This document shows, in pieces, positions 6,681-13,354 of a stretch of 14,206 nt of DNA (positions are counted from its first letter, which is position 1; each line of letters starts with the position of its first letter). The DNA comes from Streptomyces sclerotialus (GTDB lineage: Bacteria; Actinomycetota; Actinomycetes; Streptomycetales; Streptomycetaceae). The translations under genes and the position numbers were made by a program. Location of the stretch: NCBI RefSeq assembly GCF_040907265.1, contig NZ_JBFOHP010000001.1, positions 1-14,206 on the forward strand. The letters run 5' to 3'. The notes beneath the pieces were generated by a model. That model worked only from the letters and a program-made list of their open reading frames with translations. It was not told where the DNA came from and made no database searches.

Positions 6681-7646
6681 ATGACCGAAAACACCGTACT
6701 CGTCCTCGGATCCGACCCGCCTCCGAAACTCGGCAGACTGTCCGGACGAGCCCAGGTGATCTTCGCGGACGAGAAGACCCTGGCTGATCAACTTCCCACC
6801 GCCGACGTGCTTTTGGCCTGGGATTTCACCTCCGACGCGATCCGCGACGCCTGGTCCGCCGGCGGCCCGCGGCCCAGCTGGGTGCACACCGCGAGCGCCG
6901 GCGTCGACCGGCTGCTGTGCCCCGGCCTCGTCGAGGACGAGACCGTTGTGACCAATGCCCGGGGCGTTTTCGAGCAGCCCATCGCGGAGTACGTCGCCGG
7001 TCTGGTGATCGGCATGGCGAAGGATTTTTATGGCAGTTGGGAACTCCAGCGGCAGCGCCGGTGGCAGCACCGGGAAACTCTGCGAGTGGCCGGTTCCCGG
7101 GCCGTCGTGGTCGGTTCCGGGCCGATCGGACGGGCCATCGGACAGACCCTGAAAGCGCTCGGAGTAAAGGTCGATCTGGTCGGACGCAGGGAGCGGACGG
7201 GTGACCCGGAATTCGGGACGGTGCACGCGAGCGCCGCGCTGGACGGACTGCTGCCGGCCGCCGACTGGGTGGTGTGCGCCGCTCCGCTGACGGAGGAGAC
7301 CCACGGACTCTTCGGCCGGGAGGCGTTCGGCCGGATGACGGAATCGGCCCGGTTCATCAATGTCGGGCGCGGCCCGATGGTGGTGGAGCGGGACCTCGTC
7401 GAGGCGCTGCGCGGCCGGCGGATCGCGGCCGCCGCGCTGGACGTCTTCCAGCAGGAGCCGCTGCCGGCGGACAGTCCGCTGTGGGACGTCCCGCACCTGA
7501 TCGTCTCGCCGCACATGTGCGGGGACACCCTCGGCTGGCGGGACGCGCTCGCCGAGCAGTTCATGGACAACTACGACCGCTGGGCGGCCGGCGAGCCGCT
7601 GCTGAACGTCGTCGACAAACGGCTGGGGTACGTGCCGGTGCAGTAG
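6681..7646 (+). CDS. D-isomer-specific 2-hydroxyacid dehydrogenase, probably NADP-linked
   Basis: Interconverts a 2-hydroxyacid and a 2-oxoacid with a nicotinamide cofactor; 321 residues, normal for the family. I start at ATG 6681 because the upstream in-frame GTG sits in the promoter. The Rossmann motif is GSGPIG at 145-150. The catalytic trio of the family is visible: Arg230 (NVGRGP), Glu259 (QQEPLP) and His278 (SPHMCGD). After the second Rossmann strand (VKVDLVGRR), where NAD enzymes carry Asp, there is Gly followed by two Arg, which favours NADP(H) as in glyoxylate/hydroxypyruvate reductase types. The substrate-binding half is residues 1-100 with VHTASAGVDRL. It is the first gene of the rightward arm, 95 bp before the amidase. 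A role on a malate-like or branched hydroxyacid is a guess. Confidence 0.9.
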   Translation: MTENTVLVLGSDPPPKLGRLSGRAQVIFADEKTLADQLPTADVLLAWDFTSDAIRDAWSAGGPRPSWVHTASAGVDRLLCPGLVEDETVVTNARGVFEQPIAEYVAGLVIGMAKDFYGSWELQRQRRWQHRETLRVAGSRAVVVGSGPIGRAIGQTLKALGVKVDLVGRRERTGDPEFGTVHASAALDGLLPAADWVVCAAPLTEETHGLFGREAFGRMTESARFINVGRGPMVVERDLVEALRGRRIAAAALDVFQQEPLPADSPLWDVPHLIVSPHMCGDTLGWRDALAEQFMDNYDRWAAGEPLLNVVDKRLGYVPVQ

Positions 7647-7649
7647 CCC

Positions 7650-7661
7650 GCCGTATACGGC
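7650..7661. repeat. Perfect 12-bp palindrome GCCGTATACGGC
   Basis: It lies three bases after the dehydrogenase stop. It resembles the other A/T-centred palindromes in this region's spacers and may be an operator or chance. Confidence 0.5.
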
Positions 7662-7675
7662 CGCCCGTCGCGCCG

Positions 7676-7709
7676 CCGGCCCCGGCCACCCGCCGGGGCC
7701 GGAAAAAAA
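7676..7709 (+). repeat. Strong intercistronic hairpin followed by A7
   Basis: An 11-bp perfect GC stem (7676-7686 with 7692-7702) closes a 5-base loop and is followed by seven A. An intrinsic rightward terminator would need T, so this is better read as an mRNA-stability or partial-attenuation hairpin between dehydrogenase and amidase. Confidence 0.6.
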
Positions 7710-7731
7710 CCGCATACTCCACTCCCCCGAT

Positions 7732-7737
7732 GGAGGG
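7732..7737 (+). promoter_or_regulatory. Ribosome site GGAGGG fixing the amidase start
   Basis: It stands four bases before ATG 7742. The earlier in-frame ATG at 7730 has only a C-rich stretch upstream and overlaps this site, so 7742 is preferred. Confidence 0.75.
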
Positions 7738-7741
7738 CTCG

Positions 7742-9163
7742 ATGACCCAACTGGCGGATCTCACAGCACTGCGGCTCACGGCCGGTTACGCGGCCGGCGA
7801 GTTCTCCCCGGTCGAGGCGGTGCGGGCCGCGCTGGACCGGGCGGAGCAGGTGCAGCCGCACGTCAACGCCTTCACCCGGCTGGAGGCCGACGAAGCGCTG
7901 TCCGCCGCGGCGGAGTCGGCGGAACGCTGGCGGGCCGGCACCCCGGCCGGACCGCTGGACGGCGTACCGGTCACCGTCAAGGACGTCTTCCTGATGCGCG
8001 GCGGGCCGACCCTGCGCGGTTCGCGGACCGTCCGCGCGAACCAGCCGTGGGACGAGGACGCGCCGTCGGTCGCCCGGCTCCGGGAGCAGGGCGCGGTCTT
8101 CATCGGGAAGACGACGACGCCGGAGTTCGCCTGGAAGGGGGTCACCGACAGCCCGCTCCAGGGCGTGACCGGCAATCCGTACGACCCGTCCCGGACCGCG
8201 GGCGGCTCCAGCGGGGGCAGCGCGGCGGCGGTGGCGCTGGGCGCCGGGCCGCTGAGCCTGGGGACGGACGGCGGCGGCTCGGTCCGCATCCCGGCCTCCT
8301 TCTGCGGGATCTTCGCGATGAAGCCGACGTACGGGCGGGTGCCGATGTATCCGTCGAGCCCGTTCGGGACGCTGGCCCACGCGGGCCCGATGACGAAGGA
8401 CGCGGCGGACGCGGCGCTGCTGATGGACGCGATCTCCGCGCCGGACGCGCGGGACTGGTCGCAGCTGGCCCCGGCGACGGGCTCCTTCGTGGAACAGCTG
8501 TCGGGGCCGGTGGCCGGGCTGCGGGTGGCCTACAGCCCGTCCCTGGGCTGGGACGTGCCGGTACAGCCGGAGGTGGCGGCGGCGGTCCGGCGCGCCGTGG
8601 ACAAGCTGGCGGAGCTGGGCGCGCACGTGGAGGAGGTGGACCCGCGGATCCAGGACCCGGTGGAGGCGTTCCACACCCTCTGGTTCAGCGGCGCCGCCCG
8701 GGTGGTGCAGCCGCTCGGCGAAGAGGCGCGCGAGCTGTTGGAGCCGGCGCTGCGCGTGGTCTGCGAGCAGGGTGCGCGCTACAGCGCGCTGGACTACCTC
8801 GCGGCGGTGGACGAGCGGATGGCGCTCGGCCGGCAGCTGGGGCGGTTCCACGAGACGTACGACCTGCTGGTCACGCCGACCGAGCCGATCACGGCGTTCG
8901 AGGCGGGCGTGGAGGTGCCCAAGGGGTCCGGGCACGAGCGCTGGACGGGCTGGACGCCGTTCACCTACCCGTTCAACATGACGCAGCAGCCCGCGGCGTC
9001 GCTGCCCTGCGGCGTGGACGGCGACGGACTGCCGATCGGGGTGCAGCTGGTCGGGGCGCGGCACGCGGACGCACTGGTGCTGCGCGCCGCGCACGCCCTG
9101 TACGGGGCCGGAGTGGCGGACATCCCGGCCCCGGAACTCCTCGCTACGCCCGGCGGAAGCTGA
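7742..9163 (+). CDS. Amidase signature family hydrolase
   Basis: Hydrolyses a carboxamide (or related C-N bond) to an acid and ammonia or amine; 473 residues, usual length, cytoplasmic. The Lys-cisSer-Ser triad is complete and correctly spaced: Lys80 (VTVKD), Ser156 (GGSSGGS) and Ser180 (GTDGGGSVRIP), followed by the typical FCGIFAMKPTYGRVP. The C-terminal FNMTQQPAASLPCG and GLPIGVQLVG blocks are also normal. GatA is unlikely because no gatB or gatC neighbours are seen. It lies behind the dehydrogenase and ends inside the 3' end of the convergent DUF3830 gene. The context suggests it acts on the compound imported by the adjacent transporter, or on an intermediate. The substrate is unknown; this large family cannot be resolved by eye. 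Confidence 0.93.
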   Translation: MTQLADLTALRLTAGYAAGEFSPVEAVRAALDRAEQVQPHVNAFTRLEADEALSAAAESAERWRAGTPAGPLDGVPVTVKDVFLMRGGPTLRGSRTVRANQPWDEDAPSVARLREQGAVFIGKTTTPEFAWKGVTDSPLQGVTGNPYDPSRTAGGSSGGSAAAVALGAGPLSLGTDGGGSVRIPASFCGIFAMKPTYGRVPMYPSSPFGTLAHAGPMTKDAADAALLMDAISAPDARDWSQLAPATGSFVEQLSGPVAGLRVAYSPSLGWDVPVQPEVAAAVRRAVDKLAELGAHVEEVDPRIQDPVEAFHTLWFSGAARVVQPLGEEARELLEPALRVVCEQGARYSALDYLAAVDERMALGRQLGRFHETYDLLVTPTEPITAFEAGVEVPKGSGHERWTGWTPFTYPFNMTQQPAASLPCGVDGDGLPIGVQLVGARHADALVLRAAHALYGAGVADIPAPELLATPGGS

Positions 9164-9665
9164 GCGTCTCGCCGAGCGCGCCGGCCCGCCAGAGGTCCTG
9201 GCAGGCGTCGGCCATCCGGTCCAGGCCGTCCACGACCGAGCCCCAGACGATGCCCGGCACCCAGCCCGCGTCACCGTTGATCAGCAGGTTGTTGCGCTCG
9301 TAGAAGAGCGCGAGGTCGACGACGGTGGCGCGGCCCGCGTGCGCGGCCTTGCCGCCCTGCCGCTCGGCCGCCGCCTCGTAGCCGTACGAGGCGGTGGCCA
9401 GCTGGGTGTCGGTGAAGGTGAAGTAGCACAGGTCGCCGGGGATCGGGGTGATCGTGGGGTTCTCCAGGGGCGGCTCCTCGGGGGCGAAGGGCGGCACCAG
9501 GGCGTAGATCTCGTTGCGGGCGTACTTGGCGTGGTAGACGTCGCCGCCGAGCGGGAGCGCGTCCCAGACGGCGGCGCAGGTGACGGGGGCGCGGTCGTCG
9601 AGCAGCTTGGCCGTGCAGCGCACGCCGCGCTTGTCCAGGGAGACCTCGATGAAACGGTCGGCCAT
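9144..9665 (-). CDS. DUF3830 family protein (cyclophilin-like fold)
   Basis: A 173-residue protein with no signal or membrane segment. It starts at ATG 9663-9665 with GAGGGG about five bases upstream, and stops with TAG at 9144-9146, inside the amidase gene. Features that led to the call are the opening FIEVSLDKRGVRCTAKLLDDRAPVTCAAVWDALP, the LGGDVYHAKYARNEIYALVPPF block, PGDLCYFTF, and the VVDLALFYERNNLLIN segment. The family is uncharacterised and placed with cyclophilin-like folds, which also include one subunit of prokaryotic 5-oxoprolinase. By analogy it might bind a small cyclic or amide ligand, or assist the amidase; that is inference. It diverges from the importer genes, sharing a 279-bp control region. 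The call is from memory of the family, fairly confident. Confidence 0.8.
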   Translation of the reverse strand: MADRFIEVSLDKRGVRCTAKLLDDRAPVTCAAVWDALPLGGDVYHAKYARNEIYALVPPFAPEEPPLENPTITPIPGDLCYFTFTDTQLATASYGYEAAAERQGGKAAHAGRATVVDLALFYERNNLLINGDAGWVPGIVWGSVVDGLDRMADACQDLWRAGALGETLSFRRA

Positions 9666-9677
9666 GATGACCCCTCT

Positions 9678-9690
9678 TGGTTGATTACCA
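9678..9690. promoter_or_regulatory. Candidate operator TGGT-tgatt-ACCA
   Basis: A 4-bp dyad with a 5-base centre, 13-25 bases upstream of the DUF3830 start and overlapping its leader. The form resembles TGGTnACCA sites of GntR-type regulators. It shares a TTACC half with the palindrome at 9830. Confidence 0.4.
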
Positions 9691-9724
9691 TGCTTGCCAG
9701 ACTTACCGGTCCTTGCCGGTCATT

Positions 9725-9738
9725 GGTGACGTATCACC
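9725..9738. promoter_or_regulatory. Candidate operator GGTGA-cgta-TCACC
   Basis: A perfect 5-bp dyad around CGTA in the DUF3830/importer spacer. It is one base from the BldD half-site pair AGTGA...TCACC, although other regulators could use it. Confidence 0.45.
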
Positions 9739-9829
9739 CGGCACGCCGAGCGTAGGGCGTCCACGGACACTTCCCCGGGGGACGCGGCGGAAGTCATTTC
9801 CCTCCTGCCCCAAACGCCCCGTACACAGC

Positions 9830-9839
9830 GGTAATTACC
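9830..9839. promoter_or_regulatory. Perfect palindrome GGTAATTACC
   Basis: A 10-bp A/T-centred palindrome in an otherwise GC-rich stretch, about 105 bases upstream of the solute-binding gene. Compare GGCATATGCC before the IclR gene. Candidate regulator site. Confidence 0.45.
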
Positions 9840-9912
9840 CGGACTTTCCCCGCACAACTCCGTGTACGACCCCTTCGGCACCGGAAGCATCAAGGGCCGG
9901 AAACGATCGGCA

Positions 9913-9918
9913 TAGGTT
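9913..9918 (+). promoter_or_regulatory. Possible -10 box (TAGGTT) for importer operon
   Basis: Fits TAGRRT and would place transcription near 9924, about 20 nt before ATG 9945. No recognisable -35 stands at the right distance, so an activator or another sigma factor would be needed. Confidence 0.3.
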
Positions 9919-9944
9919 CCCCGGCTTCGGGTAGTCGCGCGCCC

Positions 9945-10877
9945 ATGGCTCCATCAATGGGGAACACCCAACAGAACAGGCGAAGTTCGGGAGGCGGCCT
10001 CCGTCGCCGCACGCTGCTCGCGGGGGTAGCGGCGCTCGGCGCGGCGGGTGCGATGGGCGCGACCAGTGCCTGCAGCCGGGTGTCGACCGCCGACACCGGC
10101 GACGGCGGGCATCTGCTGGAACAGCTGCGCGCCAAGGGCACCGTACGGCTGGGCCTGGCGGGCGAGCAGCCGTACGGCTACATCGGCAAGGACGGGAAGA
10201 TGACCGGCTCCGCGCCGGCCATCGCCGAGCGCATCTTCCAGCGGCTGGGCGTCGAGAACGTCCAGCCGTTCGCCACGGAATTCGGCTCGCTCATCACCGG
10301 CCTCAATTCCCTCCAGTTCGATGTCGTGGCAGCCGGTATGTACATCAATCCGGGCCGCTGCGAACAGGTCATTTTCGCGGATCCCGAATACCAGATGCTC
10401 GACGCCTTCATCGTGCCGAAGGGGAATCCCAAGAATCTGCGCACCTACAAGGACATAGCCAGGACCGGCGCCCATATGGCGACGGGCGTCGGCTTCGCCG
10501 AGATCGGTTACGCCAAGGAGGCCGGGGTCAAGCGCATCACGACCCTGCCCGACCAGCTGGCCGGCCTGCTCGCGGTGGAGCAGGGCCGGGTCGACGTCTT
10601 CGTGGGCACCGCGGTCACCGTGCGCAACGTCGTGAAGGAGACCGAGACGACGAAGGCGGAGGCCACCCAGGAAGTCACGCCGTACGTGAACGGGAAGCCG
10701 ATGATCGACGTCGGCGCCTTCGCCTTCCGCAGCCCCGAGACCAACCTCCGGGACGCGTTCAACCGCGAGCTGCACAAGATGAAGAAGAGCGGCGAACTCC
10801 TGGACGTCATGCGGCCTTTCGGCTTCACGAAGGACCAGATGACGACCATCACCGCCAAGGAGAGGTGCAAGCCGTGA
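9945..10877 (+). CDS. ehuB: Ehu-type ABC transporter solute-binding lipoprotein
   Basis: The extracytoplasmic receptor of the importer, 310 residues. The N-terminus has a Tat-like signal (LRRRTLLAGVAALG at 19-32) ending in a lipobox-like TSAC with Cys43, so it is probably exported folded and anchored by lipid. The body is a polar-amino-acid-type binding protein. GTVRLGLAGEQPYGYIGKDG, TEFGSLITGL and AAGMYINPGRCEQVIFADP recall the ectoine/hydroxyectoine receptor EhuB. An ATG at 9957 is an alternative start; neither has a strong ribosome site. Its stop overlaps the ehuC start by four bases (GTGA). The gene name follows family resemblance; the true ligand is unproven, as no ectoine-degrading genes are nearby. 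Confidence 0.85.
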   Translation: MAPSMGNTQQNRRSSGGGLRRRTLLAGVAALGAAGAMGATSACSRVSTADTGDGGHLLEQLRAKGTVRLGLAGEQPYGYIGKDGKMTGSAPAIAERIFQRLGVENVQPFATEFGSLITGLNSLQFDVVAAGMYINPGRCEQVIFADPEYQMLDAFIVPKGNPKNLRTYKDIARTGAHMATGVGFAEIGYAKEAGVKRITTLPDQLAGLLAVEQGRVDVFVGTAVTVRNVVKETETTKAEATQEVTPYVNGKPMIDVGAFAFRSPETNLRDAFNRELHKMKKSGELLDVMRPFGFTKDQMTTITAKERCKP

Positions 10878-11629
10878 GCGAAATCAGCTGGGGTTTGTGG
10901 GAACTCCTCCTCGAAGGCGTCTGGGTCACCGTCCAGCTGACGGCCTTCAGCGCCGCACTCGCCGCCGTGGTCGCTTTCGTCATCGGCCTGGCGCGTACCC
11001 ACCGGTTGTGGATCGTACGCTTCCTCTCCGGCGCGTACTTCGAGATCTTCCGCGGTACCTCCGCACTGATCCTGATGTTCTGGATCTTCTTCGTGCTCCC
11101 CATCGCCTTCGGCTGGCAGCTGGTTCCCATGTGGGCCGCCGTACTGGCCCTGGGCCTGAGCTACGGCGCGTACGGCTCGGAGGTCGTACGCGGTGCGGTC
11201 AACGCGGTGGCCCCCGCCCAGCGCGAGGCGGGCATCGCGCTCAGTTTCAGCCCCGCCCAGCAGCTGCGGAAGATCATCCTCCCGCAGGCCTGGCCGGAGA
11301 TGGTCCCGCCCTTCAACAACCTGCTGATCGAGCTGCTGAAGGGCACCGCTCTGGTCTCGATCATGGGCGTGGCCGACATCGCGTTCGGCGCCTCGCTGGT
11401 ACGCAACGCCACCGGTCAGAGCGCCCCGGTGTACACGATCATCCTCGTCATGTACTTCGTTCTGGCGTTCCTCCTGACCCGCGGGATGCGGGTCGTGGAG
11501 CGGCACGCCAAGGCCGGCATCGGCAAGGCCCCTGAGAAGCGGGTGGGCCTGCGCAGCAGGCTCAGCGCCGACCAGGTCGGTGACGTCTCGCGCTCCGGCG
11601 CGGCCCCGGCGGGAGGTGCGGTCCAGTGA
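10874..11629 (+). CDS. ehuC: Ehu-type ABC transporter permease 1
   Basis: A membrane subunit of a polar-amino-acid-type importer. I start at GTG 10874, which overlaps the receptor's TGA as GTGA and has AAGGAGAGG (10857-10865) upstream; GTG 10865 lies inside that site. This gives 251 residues. Several hydrophobic spans are seen (from VWVTVQLTAF to YTIILVMYFVLAFLL), with the permease EAA loop QREAGIALSFSPAQQLRKIILPQ contacting the ATPase. A polar tail of about 35 residues (from about RHAKAGIGK on) extends beyond the usual end. Translation is coupled to both neighbours by 4-base overlaps. Confidence 0.88.
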   Translation: MSEISWGLWELLLEGVWVTVQLTAFSAALAAVVAFVIGLARTHRLWIVRFLSGAYFEIFRGTSALILMFWIFFVLPIAFGWQLVPMWAAVLALGLSYGAYGSEVVRGAVNAVAPAQREAGIALSFSPAQQLRKIILPQAWPEMVPPFNNLLIELLKGTALVSIMGVADIAFGASLVRNATGQSAPVYTIILVMYFVLAFLLTRGMRVVERHAKAGIGKAPEKRVGLRSRLSADQVGDVSRSGAAPAGGAVQ

Positions 11630-12276
11630 AGTGGTCATGGGACGCGGTCGGCGACTTCATGCCGATGTTCTGGCACGGCCTGCTGGTCACCCTGGAGGCC
11701 CTGGCGCTCGGCTCGCTGATCGCCTTCGCCCTGGGGCTGGTCTGGGCCATGGCGCAGCGCTCCGAGCACGCCGTGGTGCGCTGGCCGGTGGTGGGGGTCA
11801 CCGAGTTCATCCGTAACACCCCCCTCCTCGTCCAGCTGTTCTTCCTCTTCTACGTGCTGCCCGAGTGGGGGATCACGCTCTCGGCACTGACCACCGGCGT
11901 GATCGGCCTCGGCCTGCACTACTCGACGTACACCGCCGAGGTCTACCGCGCCGGCATCGACGGCGTGCCGGTGGGCCAGTGGGAGGCGGCGACCGCGCTC
12001 AGCCTGCCGCGCACCCGGACCTGGAGCGCGGTGATCCTGCCGCAGGCGATCCGCCGGGTCGTGCCGGCGCTGGGCAACTACGTCGTCGCGATGCTGAAGG
12101 ACACCCCGATGATCTTCGTGATCGGGGTCCTGGAGATGCTGGGCGAGGCCCGCCAGTTCTCCTCGCAGACCTTCCAGACCCTGGAGCCCTACACGGTCGT
12201 CGGCCTCGCCTTCATCGTCATCGCCTACCCGGCTTCCCTTCTCCTGCGAGCCCTGGAGCGTCGTCTTGTCCGCTGA
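11626..12276 (+). CDS. ehuD: Ehu-type ABC transporter permease 2
   Basis: The second membrane subunit, 216 residues, which pairs with the preceding permease. It starts at GTG 11626 in a GTGA overlap with ehuC; GGGAGG (11611-11616) precedes it by nine bases. Hydrophobic segments include LLVTLEALALGSLIAFALGLVWAM and LLVQLFFLFYVLP, and the EAA loop is QWEAATALSLPRTRTWSAVILPQA. The C-terminus overlaps the ATPase gene by 11 bases. Confidence 0.88.
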   Translation: MKWSWDAVGDFMPMFWHGLLVTLEALALGSLIAFALGLVWAMAQRSEHAVVRWPVVGVTEFIRNTPLLVQLFFLFYVLPEWGITLSALTTGVIGLGLHYSTYTAEVYRAGIDGVPVGQWEAATALSLPRTRTWSAVILPQAIRRVVPALGNYVVAMLKDTPMIFVIGVLEMLGEARQFSSQTFQTLEPYTVVGLAFIVIAYPASLLLRALERRLVR

Positions 12277-13081
12277 CAGCAACCTCTCGAAAGCAACGGC
12301 CAACCCGGCGGTGGACGGCAGCGAGCTGATCCGCTTCGACCGCGTCACCAAGCGCTTCGGGGCCAACACGGTCCTGGACTCGCTGGACTTCACGGTCTCC
12401 TCGGGCAAGCACGTCACCCTGATCGGCCCGTCGGGCTCCGGCAAGACCACGATCCTGCGGCTGCTGATGACGCTGCTGAAGCCGGACGAGGGCACGATCA
12501 AGGTGGGCGGGGACTACCTCACCCACGAGAAGAAGGGCGACAAGCTCGTCCCGGCCGGCGAGAAGCACACCCGCGAGGTGCGCAAGAACATCGGCATGGT
12601 CTTCCAGCAGTTCAACCTCTTCCCCAACATGAAGGTGCTGCGCAACGTCACCGAGGCGCCGGTGCACGTGCTGGGGATGACCAAGGAGGCGGCCGAGGAG
12701 CGCGCCCACGGGCTGCTGGACCTGGTGGGCCTGACCGAGCACGTCGACAAGTACCCCACCCAGCTCTCCGGCGGCCAGCAGCAGCGGGTCGCCATCGCGC
12801 GCGCCCTGGCCATGCGGCCGCAGGTGCTGCTCCTGGACGAGGTCACCTCGGCGCTCGACCCGGAGCTGGTGGCCGGCGTGCTGGACGTGCTGCGGGACAT
12901 CGCGCACACCACGGACATCACCATGCTGTGCGTCACGCACGAGATGAACTTCGCGCGGGACATCTCGGACGACGTCCTGATGTTCGACTCGGGCCGGGTC
13001 ATCGAGTCCGGGCCGCCGGAGAAGATCTTCACGGAGCCGGAGCACGAGCGGACCCGCGAGTTCCTCAGCGCGGTTCTCTGA
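12266..13081 (+). CDS. ehuA: Ehu-type ABC transporter ATP-binding protein
   Basis: The ATPase that powers the importer at the inner membrane face, 271 residues. The probable start is TTG 12266: GGAG (12255-12258) is seven bases upstream and the gene overlaps ehuD by 11 bases. GTG 12311 is the alternative and has a poorer ribosome site. All ATPase motifs are present: Walker [10 protein letters not shown] (54-62), Q-loop QQFNLFPNM, signature LSGGQQQR (167-174), Walker B VLLLDE (187-192) and switch His in [10 protein letters not shown] charged insert ([19 protein letters not shown]) before the Q-loop is as I recall for EhuA-type members of the GlnQ group. It is followed by a strong terminator, closing the operon. 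Confidence 0.92.
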   Translation: MSADSNLSKATANPAVDGSELIRFDRVTKRFGANTVLDSLDFTVSSGKHVTLIGPSGSGKTTILRLLMTLLKPDEGTIKVGGDYLTHEKKGDKLVPAGEKHTREVRKNIGMVFQQFNLFPNMKVLRNVTEAPVHVLGMTKEAAEERAHGLLDLVGLTEHVDKYPTQLSGGQQQRVAIARALAMRPQVLLLDEVTSALDPELVAGVLDVLRDIAHTTDITMLCVTHEMNFARDISDDVLMFDSGRVIESGPPEKIFTEPEHERTREFLSAVL

Positions 13082-13096
13082 CGCCGGAACGCGCGG

Positions 13097-13137
13097 AGCG
13101 GCCCGCCGTCCCACGACGGGGCGGCGGGCCGCTTTTT
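13097..13137 (+). terminator. Intrinsic terminator of the importer operon
   Basis: A perfect 12-bp GC-rich stem (13097-13108 with 13122-13133), a 13-base loop, and a run of five T (13133-13137), starting 15 bases after the ehuA stop. This is the clearest terminator in the window. Confidence 0.92.
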
Positions 13138-13354
13138 ACCCCCAAGGCTATGACCTGGGCATATGCCACGGTGGTGAATCGCTGAACAGAAGCGTGCTGG
13201 ACGCCGATTTTCACTCAAGACCCCCTCCTGTACGCCAGGTTGGCCGCTATCGTGGTACGAGCCCCGCCCCCCGGCAAGGCAGCGCGATGCATGCTGTCCG
13301 TGACGGGCGGCGACGGTGATGATGCAAACGGTCACAACCTGCTAGGGGGACACC
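13138..13354. promoter_or_regulatory. Upstream region of the IclR-type regulator gene
   Basis: A 217-bp spacer after the terminator, relatively A/T-rich near 13140-13220. It contains the palindrome at 13158 and a possible -10, TATCGT (13248-13253), without a good -35. No gene is seen. Confidence 0.45.
13158..13167. promoter_or_regulatory. Perfect palindrome GGCATATGCC
   Basis: A 10-bp A/T-centred palindrome about 190 bases before the regulator GTG, with the same GGnAnnTnCC pattern as GGTAATTACC at 9830. A candidate autoregulatory site, low certainty. Confidence 0.35.

Larger units (their letters stand above)
9666..9944. promoter_or_regulatory. Divergent control region, DUF3830 gene / importer operon
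   Basis: A 279-bp gap, with lower GC in places. It holds three palindromes listed separately (9678, 9725, 9830) and a possible rightward -10 box (TAGGTT 9913-9918). A small open frame crosses the rightward half, but it has no ribosome site and atypical composition, so I do not call a gene. Confidence 0.6.

Noticed and set aside
7571..9274. Long leftward open frame over the amidase
   Set aside because: Its product is low-complexity Arg/His/Gln-rich with no family motifs, while the rightward frame encodes a complete amidase.
9677..9934. Small rightward open frame in the DUF3830/importer spacer
   Set aside because: No ribosome site, atypical composition, and it runs through several palindromes and a promoter-like box.
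9945..13081. Calling this an ectoine utilisation cluster
   Set aside because: Only the importer resembles the ectoine system; no ectoine hydrolase, deacetylase or cyclodeaminase-like gene is present in the window.
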